From: Serratia marcescens
GTDB taxonomy: Bacteria; Pseudomonadota; Gammaproteobacteria; Enterobacterales; Enterobacteriaceae
Direction of reading: 5' to 3'
Assembly (NCBI RefSeq): GCF_029846115.1
Contig: NZ_JARVZZ010000001.1
Coordinates: 2,666,001 to 2,730,000, forward strand
DNA: 64,000 bases
Within the stretch, counting starts at the first letter, position 1; the number at the start of each line of letters is the position of its first letter. Shown piece after piece: positions 8,329 to 17,593 of the stretch. Below the pieces are notes generated by a model. That model did no database searches. It was not told the DNA's origin and was given only the letters and a program-made list of their open reading frames with translations. A program made the position numbers and the translations under genes.

Positions 8329-9885
8329 ATGTCAACACCAGAATTGTCGCGCTCCGGCGGCTGGTTCGAAAAAGCCCAGCTGTTCGGCAAATCGTTCATG
8401 TTGCCGATCGCCGTGCTGCCGGCGGCCGGTCTGCTGTTGGGGATCGGCGGTGCGCTGTCCAATCCCAATACCGTCGAGGCGTATCCCTTCCTCGACGTCG
8501 GCTGGCTGCAAGGCATATTTACCGTGATGGCCAGTGCCGGCGCCGTCGTGTTCGCCAACCTGGCGGTCTTATTCGCGGTCGGCGTGGCGGTGGGGCTGGC
8601 CAAAAGCGACAAGGGCACGGCGGGGCTGGCCTCGCTGATCGCCTATCTGGTCATGAACGCCACCATCAATGCGCTGTTGAAAATCAACGGCACGTTGGCC
8701 ACGCAGAACGCCGGCGCGGTGGGGCAGGGAACGATTCTCGGGATCCAGACGCTGGAGACCGGGGTGTTCGGCGGGGTGGTCATCGGTTTGGTGACCTGGT
8801 ATCTGCACGGCCGCTACAACAAGATAGCGCTGCCGCCGTTCCTGGGTTTTTTCGGCGGCTCGCGCTTTGTACCGATCGTCAGCTCGCTGGCGGCGATGGC
8901 GGTCGGCGCCCTGATGACCGTGCTGTGGCCGCATTGCCAACGGTTGATTTTCGGCATGGGCGGCCTGGTGGATGCCAGCGGCTATCTCGGTACCTTTATC
9001 TACGGCTTCGTGCTGCGCATGCTCGGACCGTTCGGCCTGCATCACATCTTCTACCTGCCGTTCTGGACTACCGCACTCGGCGGCAGCGAAGTGATCAACG
9101 GACAGCTGGTGGAAGGCACACAGCGTATTTTCTTCGCTCAGTTGGCCGACCCGAATACGCAGCAGTTCTACATCGGCACGGCGCGTTTCATGTCCGGCCG
9201 CTTTATCACCATGATGTTCGGCCTGATCGGCGCCTGCCTGGCGATGTACCAAAGCGCGCGCCCGGAGAATCGCAAGCGCGTCGGCGGGCTGCTGCTGTCG
9301 GCGGCGCTGACCTCTTTCCTGACCGGCATCACCGAGCCTATCGAATTCTCGTTCCTGTTCATCGCGCCGGCGCTGTACGTGGTGCACGCGCTGTTCGACG
9401 GCCTGGCGTTCACGATCGCGCACATCCTGCATATCACCATCGGCCAGACGTTCTCCGGCGGTTTTATCGATTTCATGCTGTTCGGCGTGCTGCAGGGCGA
9501 AGCGAAAACCCACTGGATGTACGTGCCGCTGGTCGGGGTGCCCTGGTTCTTCCTGTACTACTTCACGTTCCGTTTCCTGATCTTGCGCTTCAATTTCAAA
9601 ACGCCAGGGCGCGAGGTGGAAACCATGTCGGAAGCGGTGATGACCGGCACCGAACGCTCGCAGCAGGTGCTGGCGGCGCTGGGCGGCAAAGAGAATATCG
9701 TCGAACTGGATTGTTGCGCCACGCGGCTGCGCGTGACGGTAAAACAGAGCAGGTTGCTGGACGAAAGCGGGCTGAAGGCCAGCGGCGCGCGGGCGGTGAT
9801 CGTTCGCGGCAACGGCGTTCAGGTGATCTATGGCCCGCACGTGACCATTATTAAAAACGAAGTCGAGGAGTTGTTGGATTTATGA
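8329..9885 (+). CDS. PTS EIICB transporter, probable N-acetylmannosamine (amino sugar) specific
   Basis: Glucose/GlcNAc-family PTS permease of 518 aa that imports and phosphorylates a sugar. The EIIC membrane domain covers about residues 15-425 ([18 protein letters not shown]; the conserved [15 protein letters not shown] loop). The EIIB domain covers about 440-518 and has the phosphorylated Cys463 in [10 protein letters not shown]. There is no EIIA domain, so the phosphoryl group probably comes from Crr. The last 4 bp overlap nanE (ATGA), which implies translational coupling and makes ManNAc the likely substrate: import gives ManNAc-6-P, the NanE substrate. GlcNAc or MurNAc cannot be excluded by sequence alone. 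GGGGA lies 8 bp before the ATG. Confidence 0.88.
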   Translation: MSTPELSRSGGWFEKAQLFGKSFMLPIAVLPAAGLLLGIGGALSNPNTVEAYPFLDVGWLQGIFTVMASAGAVVFANLAVLFAVGVAVGLAKSDKGTAGLASLIAYLVMNATINALLKINGTLATQNAGAVGQGTILGIQTLETGVFGGVVIGLVTWYLHGRYNKIALPPFLGFFGGSRFVPIVSSLAAMAVGALMTVLWPHCQRLIFGMGGLVDASGYLGTFIYGFVLRMLGPFGLHHIFYLPFWTTALGGSEVINGQLVEGTQRIFFAQLADPNTQQFYIGTARFMSGRFITMMFGLIGACLAMYQSARPENRKRVGGLLLSAALTSFLTGITEPIEFSFLFIAPALYVVHALFDGLAFTIAHILHITIGQTFSGGFIDFMLFGVLQGEAKTHWMYVPLVGVPWFFLYYFTFRFLILRFNFKTPGREVETMSEAVMTGTERSQQVLAALGGKENIVELDCCATRLRVTVKQSRLLDESGLKASGARAVIVRGNGVQVIYGPHVTIIKNEVEELLDL

Positions 9886-10577
9886 CGCTTTCCATTTTGC
9901 AGCAGATTCAGGGACGGCTGGTGGTGTCTTGCCAGGCGCTGGACGACGAGCCGCTGCACAGCGATTTTATCATGGCGCGCATGGCGCTGGCGGCCGAGCA
10001 AGGCGGTGCGGCGGCGATCCGCGCCAACGGCGTCGAAGACGTTAAAGCCATCATGCGCACGGTGGCGTTGCCGGTGATCGGCATTATCAAGCGCGATTAT
10101 GCCGGAAGCGATGTCTATATCACGCCGACCCTGCGTGAAATCGATGAGCTGATGGCCGCGGCGCCGCAGATGATTGCGCTGGACGCGACCGTCCACCCTC
10201 GGCCAGGGGAGCTGCAGCTGGCGGCGCTGGTTGCCGCGATCCGCGCCAGGTATCCCCGGCTGCTGCTGATGGCGGACATTGCCACCGTGGAAGAAGCGCA
10301 AGAGGCTGCCAGATTGGGGTTCGACTGCGTGGGCACCACGCTGCACGGCTATACCGCCGAAAGCCGGGGCGCCCGACTGGCGGAAGACGATTTCGGCTTT
10401 CTGCGTGCGGTGCTGGCGGCGGTGCCGGTGCCGGTCATCGCCGAGGGCAATGTCGAAACGCCGGCGATGGCCGCACGCTGCCTGACGTTGGGGGCGCATG
10501 CGGTCGTGGTGGGCGGCGCCATTACGCGCCCGCAGCAGATCACCCGCCGTTTTGTCGAGGCCATCGGCGGGCGGTGA
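9882..10577 (+). CDS. nanE: N-acetylmannosamine-6-phosphate 2-epimerase
   Basis: TIM-barrel enzyme of 231 aa that converts ManNAc-6-P to GlcNAc-6-P, which then enters the Nag pathway. Family marks are [17 protein letters not shown], the catalytic-lysine strand [31 protein letters not shown] and the phosphate-binding end [10 protein letters not shown]...[10 protein letters not shown]. Length fits NanE (about 230 aa). No nanA, nanK or nanT is nearby, so this copy probably serves the PTS next to it rather than sialic acid breakdown. A second nan-linked copy elsewhere in the genome is possible. Confidence 0.95.
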   Translation: MTLSILQQIQGRLVVSCQALDDEPLHSDFIMARMALAAEQGGAAAIRANGVEDVKAIMRTVALPVIGIIKRDYAGSDVYITPTLREIDELMAAAPQMIALDATVHPRPGELQLAALVAAIRARYPRLLLMADIATVEEAQEAARLGFDCVGTTLHGYTAESRGARLAEDDFGFLRAVLAAVPVPVIAEGNVETPAMAARCLTLGAHAVVVGGAITRPQQITRRFVEAIGGR

Positions 10578-10581
10578 CGGG

Positions 10582-10601
10582 CTCCCCGGCGCGCCGGGGA
10601 G
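10582..10601. terminator. GC palindrome between convergent nanE and ltaE
   Basis: CTCCCCGG and CCGGGGAG pair around CGCG, 4 bp after the nanE stop and 6 bp before the ltaE stop. The stem is strong but has no U-tract on either side, so it may act as a shared 3'-end structure. Confidence 0.45.
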
Positions 10602-10607
10602 GAGGGA

Positions 10608-11624
10608 TCAGGCGTGCTGCTGGAGGAACTCCCGCCACAGCTCGACCACCCGCTGCAGATCCTGACGGCTGACGTCGAGGTGGGTCAGAATGCGCGTCAG
10701 CGGACCGCTGCTGATCAGCACGCCGCGTTCGCGCATCCAAGGGCCGAATTTGGCCGCCAGCGCCGGTGATTGGCGCAGGTACAGCACGTTGGTCTGTGCG
10801 CCGGGTTCTGCGATCTCTACGCCGATCTGCCGCAGCTGTTGCTCCAGCCAGACTGCGTTGTCATGGTCTTCGCGCAGCCGCGCGACGTTATGCTCCAACG
10901 CGTAGAGGCCGGCCGCCGCCAGGATGCCGGCCTGACGCAGCCCGCCGCCGGTCATCTTGCGCCAACGCAGCGCGCGCTGAATGAAGGCCTCGCTGCCGCA
11001 CAGCAGCGATCCGACCGGCGCGCCCAGTCCTTTCGACAGGCAAATGGTGAAGGTGTCGCAGTATTGCACGATCTCTTTCAGCGGCAGGTTCAACGCCACG
11101 GCGGCGTTGAAGATGCGCGCGCCGTCGATATGCAGCGCCAGCTGCCGCTCGCGGGTAAACTGCCACGCCTGCTGCAGGTAGGCCTGCGGCAGAACTCGGC
11201 CGCTGATGGTGTTTTCCAGGCTCAGCAGCCGGGTGCGGGCGAAGTGGATATCGTCGGGTTTGATGGCGGCGGCGAGCTTGTCCAGCGGCAGTGTGCCGTC
11301 CGCGTCGGCCTCGATCGGCTGCGGCTGGATGCTGCCCAGCACCGCCGCGCCGCCGGCCTCGTATTTATAGTTGTGCGCCTGTTGGCCGACCAGATACTCG
11401 TCGCCGCGCTGGCAGTGGCTCAGCAGCGCCACCAGGTTGGCCTGGGTGCCGCTGGGCAAAAACAGCGCCGCTTCTTTGCCCGACAGGCGCACCGCCTCGG
11501 CCTCCAGCGCGTTGACTGTCGGGTCATCGCCGTAGACGTCGTCGCCGACCTCTGCCTGAGCCATCGCCTGGCGCATGGCGGCGCTGGGGCGGGTGACGGT
11601 GTCGCTGCGTAGATCGATAAGCAT
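10608..11624 (-). CDS. ltaE: Low-specificity L-threonine aldolase
   Basis: PLP enzyme of 338 aa (E. coli 333) that cleaves L-threonine and L-allo-threonine to glycine and acetaldehyde in the cytosol. It begins MLIDLRSDTVTRPSAAMRQAM, the family N-terminus. The PLP lysine lies in ICLSKGLGAPVGSLL, and LHIDGARIFNAAV holds the Asp that pairs with the PLP ring nitrogen. It follows poxB on the same strand with a 75-bp gap, as in E. coli, where the two are co-transcribed. Confidence 0.96.
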   Translation of the reverse strand: MLIDLRSDTVTRPSAAMRQAMAQAEVGDDVYGDDPTVNALEAEAVRLSGKEAALFLPSGTQANLVALLSHCQRGDEYLVGQQAHNYKYEAGGAAVLGSIQPQPIEADADGTLPLDKLAAAIKPDDIHFARTRLLSLENTISGRVLPQAYLQQAWQFTRERQLALHIDGARIFNAAVALNLPLKEIVQYCDTFTICLSKGLGAPVGSLLCGSEAFIQRALRWRKMTGGGLRQAGILAAAGLYALEHNVARLREDHDNAVWLEQQLRQIGVEIAEPGAQTNVLYLRQSPALAAKFGPWMRERGVLISSGPLTRILTHLDVSRQDLQRVVELWREFLQQHA

Positions 11625-11652
11625 AGGGTTCCTGGAATATAAGGGAGAGGAA

Positions 11653-11678
11653 AAGGGTACATGGCATCATATACCCTT
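11653..11678 (-). terminator. Weak hairpin in the poxB-ltaE gap
   Basis: AAGGGTA and TACCCTT (7-bp arms, 12-nt loop) lie between the poxB stop and the ltaE start. Read leftward the stem is followed by TTCCTC, so partial attenuation between poxB and ltaE is possible. Confidence 0.3.
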
Positions 11679-11699
11679 ATTTCACCGGGGGCAGCTTGC

Positions 11700-13421
11700 T
11701 TAGCGCAGCCAGTTGGTTTTCGCCAGTTCGACCACTTCGTCACCGCGGCCGTTGATGATGGCGCGCAGCATATACAGACTGAAGCCTTTGGCCTGTTCGA
11801 ACTTGATCTGTGGCGGCATCGCCAGCTCTTGCTTGGCGGTGACCACGTCCAGCAGCGCCGGGCCGGGGTGCGCCAACATTTCCTGCAGCGCGCCATCCAG
11901 ATCCGAGGCTTTTTCTACGCGGATGCCCTTGATGCCGGCGGCGTTGGCGATCGCCGCGAAGTCCGGGTTATGCAGATCGGTGCCGTCGGTCAGGTAGCCG
12001 CCGGCCTTCATCTCCATCGCCACGAACCCCAGCACGCTGTTGTTGAACACCACGATTTTCACCGGCAGCTTGAGCTGTGCCAGCGACAGAAAATCCCCCA
12101 TCAGCATGGTGAAGCCGCCGTCGCCGCACATGGCGATCACCTGTTTATCCGGCGCGGTGGCCTGGGCGCCGATCGCCTGCGGCATGGCGTTGGCCATCGA
12201 ACCGTGGTTGAACGAACCGAGCAGGCGACGCTTGCCGTTCATTTTCACGTAGCGGGCGGCCCACACCGTCGGTGTGCCGACGTCGCAGGTGAAGATGGCG
12301 TCGTCGCTGGCGTACTGGCTGAGCTGTTGCGCCAGATACTGCGGGTGGATCGGCTGGTCGTCGTTGGCGGTCGCCAGCCCGTCGAGATCCTTGCGCGCGT
12401 TGCGGTAATGCTCCAGCGCCTTGTCGAGGAACGCCCGATCGCGCTTTGGCTCCAGCTGCGGCAGCAAGGCGGCGAGGGTGGTGTGGATATCGCCCACCAG
12501 CGCCATGTTGACCGGGCAGTGCGCGCCGATGCTGCCGGGGTTGATGTCGATCTGAATGATGTTGGCGTTGGTGGGGTAGAACGCGCGGTAGGGGAACTGG
12601 GTGCCGAGCAGCACCAGCGTGTCGGCGTTCATCATCGCATGGTAGCCGGAGGAGAAGCCGATCAGCCCGGTCATGCCGACGCTGTAAGGGTTATCCCATT
12701 CGATATGCTCCTTGCCGCGCAGCGCGTGCACCACCGGCGCCTGCAGCAGCTCGGCCAGCTTGACCACCTCATCGTGCGCGCCGGCGCAGCCGCTGCCGCA
12801 CATCAGGGTGATGTTTTTCGCCTGATTCAGCGTTTCCGCCAGCTTGTTCAGCTCGCTCATCGGCGGCTGCACCAGCGGCAACGCTGGGGTATGCCACGTC
12901 AGGGTCGCGTCTTCCGGCGCCATGCGCAGCGCCACGTCGCCTGGCAAGACCACCACCGAGACGCCGCGATTGAGGATCGCCTTGCGCATGGCGATCTCCA
13001 GCACGCGCGGCAGCTGTTCCGGGTTGGAAACCAGCTCGCAATAGTGGCTGCATTCGCGAAACAGCTCCTGCGGATGCGTTTCCTGGAAGTAGCCGCTGCC
13101 GATTTCGCTGGAAGGGATGTGCGCGGCGATCGCCAGCACCGGCACATGGTTGCGGTGGCAGTCGAACAGGCCATTGATCAGGTGCAGGTTGCCGGGGCCG
13201 CAGGAACCGGCGCACACCGCCAACTGGCCGGTGAGCTGGGCTTCGGCGCCGGCGGCGAAGGCGGCCACCTCTTCATGGCGGGTGCCCAGCCATTCGATGG
13301 TGCCCATGCGGTGCAGGCTGTCGCTCAGGCCGTTGAGCGAATCGCCGGTCACGCCCCAAATGCGTTTTACGCCGGCTTGATCCAGCGTTTTGGCGATCAG
13401 TGTGGCTACGGTTTGCTTCAT
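11700..13421 (-). CDS. poxB: Pyruvate dehydrogenase (quinone) / pyruvate oxidase
   Basis: ThDP- and FAD-dependent peripheral membrane enzyme of 573 aa (E. coli 572). It oxidises pyruvate to acetate and CO2 and passes electrons to ubiquinone. The N-terminus [20 protein letters not shown] is nearly identical to E. coli PoxB. The ThDP motif GDGGF...[12 protein letters not shown] is present, and the C-terminal lipid-binding helix ends ELAKTNWLR. The ATG at 13421 follows GGGGGAA. In E. coli it is RpoS-dependent in stationary phase; that control is not demonstrated here. Confidence 0.97.
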   Translation of the reverse strand: MKQTVATLIAKTLDQAGVKRIWGVTGDSLNGLSDSLHRMGTIEWLGTRHEEVAAFAAGAEAQLTGQLAVCAGSCGPGNLHLINGLFDCHRNHVPVLAIAAHIPSSEIGSGYFQETHPQELFRECSHYCELVSNPEQLPRVLEIAMRKAILNRGVSVVVLPGDVALRMAPEDATLTWHTPALPLVQPPMSELNKLAETLNQAKNITLMCGSGCAGAHDEVVKLAELLQAPVVHALRGKEHIEWDNPYSVGMTGLIGFSSGYHAMMNADTLVLLGTQFPYRAFYPTNANIIQIDINPGSIGAHCPVNMALVGDIHTTLAALLPQLEPKRDRAFLDKALEHYRNARKDLDGLATANDDQPIHPQYLAQQLSQYASDDAIFTCDVGTPTVWAARYVKMNGKRRLLGSFNHGSMANAMPQAIGAQATAPDKQVIAMCGDGGFTMLMGDFLSLAQLKLPVKIVVFNNSVLGFVAMEMKAGGYLTDGTDLHNPDFAAIANAAGIKGIRVEKASDLDGALQEMLAHPGPALLDVVTAKQELAMPPQIKFEQAKGFSLYMLRAIINGRGDEVVELAKTNWLR

Positions 13422-13592
13422 GGTTCCCCCAAACATGGTTTGAAAAACGATGTGTACTCGATCCGGTGAGTGGCAGCAGAACAACTGCAAGCATAGCTTA
13501 CCGGCTGTGGACGAGATGCGGTCAGGAAGGGTAAAGAGCGTAGGACGGAGGAAAGTGTAACCGGGCGGGGATGAGGGAACTTGCCGATAAAT

Positions 13593-13613
13593 GCCCCATC
13601 GCGGCGATGGGGC
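13593..13613 (-). terminator. Terminator-like hairpin after hcr
   Basis: GCCCCATC and GATGGGGC pair around GCGGC, 8 bp beyond the hcr stop. Read leftward it is followed by ATTTATC, a weak U-rich tail. Confidence 0.5.
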
Positions 13614-13620
13614 CAGGGGA

Positions 13621-14622
13621 TCACGCCAGCGTGACGTCGCCCTGCAGCTGGCAACTGCAGGCCAGCACGTAGCCTTGCGCCACCTCTTCCGCGCTCAGCG
13701 TCATGGTGCTGGTGGTGGTGTAGTCGCCCTCGAGGATACGGGTTTTGCATGAACCGCACACCCCGGCGCGGCAGGCGGCGTTGACCGGCAGGGCATTGGC
13801 CTCCATCGCCGCCAGCAGCGTGCTGCCGACCGGCACGCGGAATTCGCGCAGCGGGCGGGCGGCGCGCAGCGTCAGCCCTTCAGTGGCCTCGGCCTGCGCC
13901 GCCGGCGTGTGGAACTGCTCTTTATGGAAACGCTCGGCCGGCACGCCGAGCCGGCGGCACAGCTGCTCCACATGGTCCATGTAGGGCGCAGGGCCGCAGG
14001 TCATCACCGTGCGTTCGACGATATCCGGCGCCGCCTGCTGCAGCGTCTGTTCATCGATGCGGCCGCTGAGGTAGCCGGGTTGCAGATCCTGCTCGGCCAT
14101 CAGCGTCAGGCGCAGCTGCGGATGGGCGGTGCACAGCGTGCGCCATTGATCGGCGAAAATCGTGTCGGCGGGGGTGCGTACATTAAAGATCACGGCGATA
14201 TCGCAGGTCGGACGGTTGGCGGTCAGCCAGCGGCACATCGAGACGATCGGCGTCACGCCGCAGCCGGCGGCCAGCATCAGATAACGATCGGCCGGGTGGC
14301 GCTCGCAGCTGAACTCGCCCTGCGCGTCGGACAACCACAGCGTGTTGCCGGGCTTGACCTCTTGCGTCAGCCAGCGCGATCCGACGCCGTCTGGCAGGCA
14401 GCGCACGCTGATGCTGAGAAAGCGGCTCTGGCCGGGCGAGGAGGAGAGCGTATAGGCGCGAAGCGTCTCGTCGCTGTTGCGGATGCTGACCAGCGCAAAC
14501 TGGCCCGCCTGATAAGGGTAGAAAACGTCGCAGATCAGGTTCAGCGTCCAGACGTCGGCGGTTTCACGTCGGATGGAATGCACCTGCATGCGGTTCGGGC
14601 AAAGCGGAGTGGGTTGAGTCAT
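13621..14622 (-). CDS. hcr: NADH oxidoreductase for hybrid-cluster protein
   Basis: FAD and [2Fe-2S] reductase of 333 aa (E. coli 322) that passes electrons from NADH to Hcp. The ferredoxin-reductase part has the FAD motif [11 protein letters not shown] and the NAD-binding region [14 protein letters not shown]. The C-terminal plant-type ferredoxin domain has [16 protein letters not shown] and a fourth Cys in LACSCQLQG. It is co-directional with hcp 56 bp upstream, and a hairpin lies in the gap. It acts in nitrosative stress under anaerobiosis. Confidence 0.95.
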   Translation of the reverse strand: MTQPTPLCPNRMQVHSIRRETADVWTLNLICDVFYPYQAGQFALVSIRNSDETLRAYTLSSSPGQSRFLSISVRCLPDGVGSRWLTQEVKPGNTLWLSDAQGEFSCERHPADRYLMLAAGCGVTPIVSMCRWLTANRPTCDIAVIFNVRTPADTIFADQWRTLCTAHPQLRLTLMAEQDLQPGYLSGRIDEQTLQQAAPDIVERTVMTCGPAPYMDHVEQLCRRLGVPAERFHKEQFHTPAAQAEATEGLTLRAARPLREFRVPVGSTLLAAMEANALPVNAACRAGVCGSCKTRILEGDYTTTSTMTLSAEEVAQGYVLACSCQLQGDVTLA

Positions 14623-14643
14623 CGGGGCACCTCAAAAAGCAAA

Positions 14644-14664
14644 GGGGCCGGCGCAGGCGGCCCC
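14644..14664 (-). terminator. Hairpin in the hcp-hcr gap (attenuator candidate)
   Basis: GGGGCCG and CGGCCCC pair around a 7-nt loop, 15 bp after the hcp stop. Read leftward it is followed by TTTGCTTTTTG, so it may lower hcr expression relative to hcp. Confidence 0.5.
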
Positions 14665-14678
14665 ATAACGTAACGGCA

Positions 14679-16328
14679 TCAGGCGAGCAGCGCGTTGATA
14701 TCCTGCTCGACGGTGGTGATCGGACGCAGGCCGAATTTCTCGTTGAGGATCGCCATCAGGTTGTCGGTCAGGAAGCCCGGCGCGGTCGGGCCGGTGACGA
14801 TGTTTTTCACCCCCAGCGACAGCAGCGTCAGTAGAATGACGATCGCCTTCTGTTCAAACCACGACAGCACCAGGCTGAGCGGCAGCTCGTTGACGCTGCA
14901 GCCGAGCGTGTCGGCCAGCTTGACCGCCAGCATGATGGCGGAGTAGGCGTCGTTGCACTGGCCGACGTCCAGCAGGCGCGGCAGCCCTTCCAGGGTGCCG
15001 AAGTCCAGCTTGTTGAAACGGTACTTGCCGCAGGCCAGCGTCATGATCAGGCAGTCTTGCGGCACGCTGCGGGCGAAGTCGGTGAAGTAGCTGCGCTCGT
15101 CGCGGCTGCCGTCGCAGCCGCCGACCAGGAAGACGTGGCGCAGTTTTTTCTGCGACACCAGATCGATCACCGTGTCGGCGGCGTTCAGCAGCGTCTGGCG
15201 GCCGAAGCCGACGGTGATCAGATGCTCGATCTCGGTATAAGGGAAGCCGTTCATGCCCTGCGCCTGGCGGATCACGGCGCCGAAGTCGTCGCCTTCCAGA
15301 TGGTTGACACCCGGCCAGCCGACGATGCTACGGGTCCAGATGCGATCGCCGTAGTGGCCGACGTTAGGATCGATGATGCAGTTGGAGGTCATCACGATCG
15401 GGCCGGGGAATTTGGCGAATTCCGTCTGCTGGTTCTGCCAGCCGCTGCCGTAGTTGCCCACCAGATGCTTGAATTTTTTCAGTTCCGGATAGCCGTGCGC
15501 CGGCAGCATTTCGCCGTGGGTGTAGACGTTGACGTTTTGCCCTTCGGTTTGTTCGAGCAGCATGCGCAGATCTTTCAGATCGTGGCCGGAGATCAGAATG
15601 GCTTTCCCGGCCACCGGGCGCACGTTGACCGCGCTGGGCTGCGGATCGCCGTAGGCCTGGGTTTCGCCGCGATCGAGGATCGCCATCACGTTGAAGTTCA
15701 TCTTGCCGATGCCCATGGCGTTGTTCAGCAGGATGTCGACGTCGCGCGGCCGGGTGCCGAGCCAGGCCATGAAGGCGTGGTAGTCGGCATAGAGCTGCTC
15801 GTCGAACTGGCCGAGCACGTGCGCGTGTTCCATATAGGCCGCCGCGCCTTTCAGGCCGTATAGGCACAGCATGCGCAAACCGTGTACGTCGTCGCCTACC
15901 TCGGCCTTGTCGCTGTTGAGGGCAAACTGCGCCGCCTGTTGCAGCAGCGCAGGCATATCGTCACCGGCCAGCTGCAGCGCCGCCATCGGGTGATCGACGC
16001 GCACGCCGGCGTCCAGCAGCCGGCAACGGGCAGCCAACGAATCGCGCAGCAGCAGGGTTTCGCGCGCGTAACCGATGATGCGCTGGGAGTCGAAGTTGAC
16101 GTTGGTCAAGGTGGAGAAGAAGGCGCGCGGGGCGAAGCTGTCGATCTCGTGGTCGACGATGCCCAGCGAACGCGCCTGCAGCGCCCAGGCGGAGAGGCCC
16201 TGCAGCGCCGCCACCAGCAGATCCTGCAGATCGGAGGTTTCCGCCGTCTTGCCGCACATGCCCTGAGCATACGAGCAGCCGTTGCCTGCCGGGGTACGGA
16301 TGGTTTGTTCACATTGCACACAGAACAT
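14679..16328 (-). CDS. hcp: Hydroxylamine reductase / hybrid-cluster protein
   Basis: Iron-sulfur protein of 549 aa (E. coli 550) with a hybrid 4Fe-2S-2O cluster. It reduces hydroxylamine and nitric oxide in vitro, and in E. coli is linked to NO reduction and S-nitrosylation. The N-terminal cluster cysteines are Cys3, Cys6, Cys18 and Cys25 (MFCVQC...GCSYAQGMC). Hybrid-cluster ligands appear in [33 protein letters not shown] and [11 protein letters not shown]. It is the first gene of the hcp-hcr operon, with an NsrR-like site and an FNR-like site upstream. Confidence 0.97.
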   Translation of the reverse strand: MFCVQCEQTIRTPAGNGCSYAQGMCGKTAETSDLQDLLVAALQGLSAWALQARSLGIVDHEIDSFAPRAFFSTLTNVNFDSQRIIGYARETLLLRDSLAARCRLLDAGVRVDHPMAALQLAGDDMPALLQQAAQFALNSDKAEVGDDVHGLRMLCLYGLKGAAAYMEHAHVLGQFDEQLYADYHAFMAWLGTRPRDVDILLNNAMGIGKMNFNVMAILDRGETQAYGDPQPSAVNVRPVAGKAILISGHDLKDLRMLLEQTEGQNVNVYTHGEMLPAHGYPELKKFKHLVGNYGSGWQNQQTEFAKFPGPIVMTSNCIIDPNVGHYGDRIWTRSIVGWPGVNHLEGDDFGAVIRQAQGMNGFPYTEIEHLITVGFGRQTLLNAADTVIDLVSQKKLRHVFLVGGCDGSRDERSYFTDFARSVPQDCLIMTLACGKYRFNKLDFGTLEGLPRLLDVGQCNDAYSAIMLAVKLADTLGCSVNELPLSLVLSWFEQKAIVILLTLLSLGVKNIVTGPTAPGFLTDNLMAILNEKFGLRPITTVEQDINALLA

Positions 16329-16349
16329 AGTCGCTTCCTTTTATTTTTA

Positions 16350-16370
16350 AAGTTGCATTTGTAATGCTTG
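16350..16370 (-). promoter_or_regulatory. NsrR-like operator upstream of hcp
   Basis: AAGTTGCATTTGTAATGCTTG is symmetric around TGT, with perfect arms GCATT and AATGC, and resembles the NsrR consensus AAGATGYATTTnAAATRCATCTT. It lies 22-42 bp upstream of the hcp start, where it would overlap a promoter or early transcript. Hcp is the most strongly NsrR-repressed gene in E. coli, so the assignment fits. Confidence 0.6.
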
Positions 16371-16433
16371 TTTAAAAGCATAGATCGGCGATCGGGGTTG
16401 CAAAAGGCTTTTGTGCGACTACTGCGGGCAAGT

Positions 16434-16447
16434 TTGATTTAGCGCAA
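16434..16447 (-). promoter_or_regulatory. Possible FNR box upstream of hcp
   Basis: TTGATTTAGCGCAA matches TTGATnnnnATCAA at 8 of 10 specified bases. It is centred about 112 bp upstream of the hcp start codon. E. coli hcp is activated by FNR from an upstream site, so the position is plausible, but two mismatches keep confidence modest. Confidence 0.35.
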
Positions 16448-16509
16448 TTTTGCCATGCGGATGGGAATTATTACGCTTTGGGGGCCGACTGGCCCCCAGG
16501 GGGAAAGGC

Positions 16510-17406
16510 TCAGGAGAACAGGGCGATCAGCACCGGTGCCAGCAGGCTCAGCAGGAAGCCATGCACGATGGCGGGGGGCACCATGTCCAGCCCGCCGCTG
16601 CGCTGCAGCACCGGCAGGGTGAAATCCATCGAGGTGGCGCCGCACAGGCCGAGGGCGGTGGAGCGGCTGCGGCGCACCAGCGTCGGGATCAGCATAATCG
16701 CCACCAGCTCGCGCGCCAGATCGTTGAAGAACGCGGCGCTGCCCATTACCGGGCCGTAGGCGTCGGTGATCAGAATGCCCGACAGCGAATACCAGCCGAA
16801 GCCGGAGGCCATCGCCAGCCCGGCCTTGACCGGCAGCCCCAGCAATTGCGCCGCCAGCGCGCCGCCGGCCAGCGACGCGACGGTCACCACCAACGCCACC
16901 AGCGTGCCGCGGCGGTTGAGCACAATCTGGCGCAGCGTCATGCCGCTGTTGCGCAGCTGAATACCGACCAGCAACAGCAGGAAGATCAGCGCATATTCGC
17001 TGCCTTTATGGGCGAACTGCAGCCATTGCCACTGCGTCAGGCCGAGCAGGAAGCCGCCGAGCACCACGCCGCACAGCTTGAGCGACTCCAGCGCCATGTG
17101 CACGCGCGAAGGCAGCTTTTCCTGTTTATGGCTGCTGCGCCACGGCATGCGCCGCTCCAGCAGCGCCAGCAACAGCAGATTGGCGCAGAGAATGCAGAAG
17201 AAGAACACCGCGCTGTACTGGAAGATCAACACCAGGTTGCTGCTGAGATCTTCCATGAACGCCAGGCTGATACCCATGAAAAACAGGATCACGTACACCA
17301 TCCAGCTCAGCAGCCGGTTGATCAGCACCAGCAGCGGGCGATGGCGTAAGGGAATGAGGTAACCGACAATCAGCGGTAACAGAATAATCAACAGTCCTGA
17401 GTACAT
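16510..17406 (-). CDS. lysO: L-lysine exporter LysO (YbjE)
   Basis: Inner-membrane exporter of 298 aa (E. coli 299) with about eight transmembrane segments, DUF340/LysO family. It starts MYSGLLIILLPLIVGYLIPL and has the conserved GFGWYSLSGILITDAYGP and STALGLCGATSMDFTLPVLQ. In E. coli it exports lysine and thialysine and is under ArgP control. The ATG at 17406 is the family start; the only good purine stretch (AAGGA) is about 15 bp upstream, longer than ideal. In E. coli aqpZ follows this gene; here ybjD does. Confidence 0.93.
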   Translation of the reverse strand: MYSGLLIILLPLIVGYLIPLRHRPLLVLINRLLSWMVYVILFFMGISLAFMEDLSSNLVLIFQYSAVFFFCILCANLLLLALLERRMPWRSSHKQEKLPSRVHMALESLKLCGVVLGGFLLGLTQWQWLQFAHKGSEYALIFLLLLVGIQLRNSGMTLRQIVLNRRGTLVALVVTVASLAGGALAAQLLGLPVKAGLAMASGFGWYSLSGILITDAYGPVMGSAAFFNDLARELVAIMLIPTLVRRSRSTALGLCGATSMDFTLPVLQRSGGLDMVPPAIVHGFLLSLLAPVLIALFS

Positions 17407-17593
17407 GGTGCAGCTTGTGTCCTTGAGTTTTGAAGCGTGCCGAACGGCGGCGAGGAGCACACGCTAACCAAAAGCCCGGCCGGAGTAAAGCGGCAGATTT
17501 GACGTTGGCCGCTTGACCTGCAAGGGGTTTTTTGACCATGCTCTGTGAAGGTCTCCTCATTGAAGAGGCGACGGCGCGCACGGGAGGCGGCGG

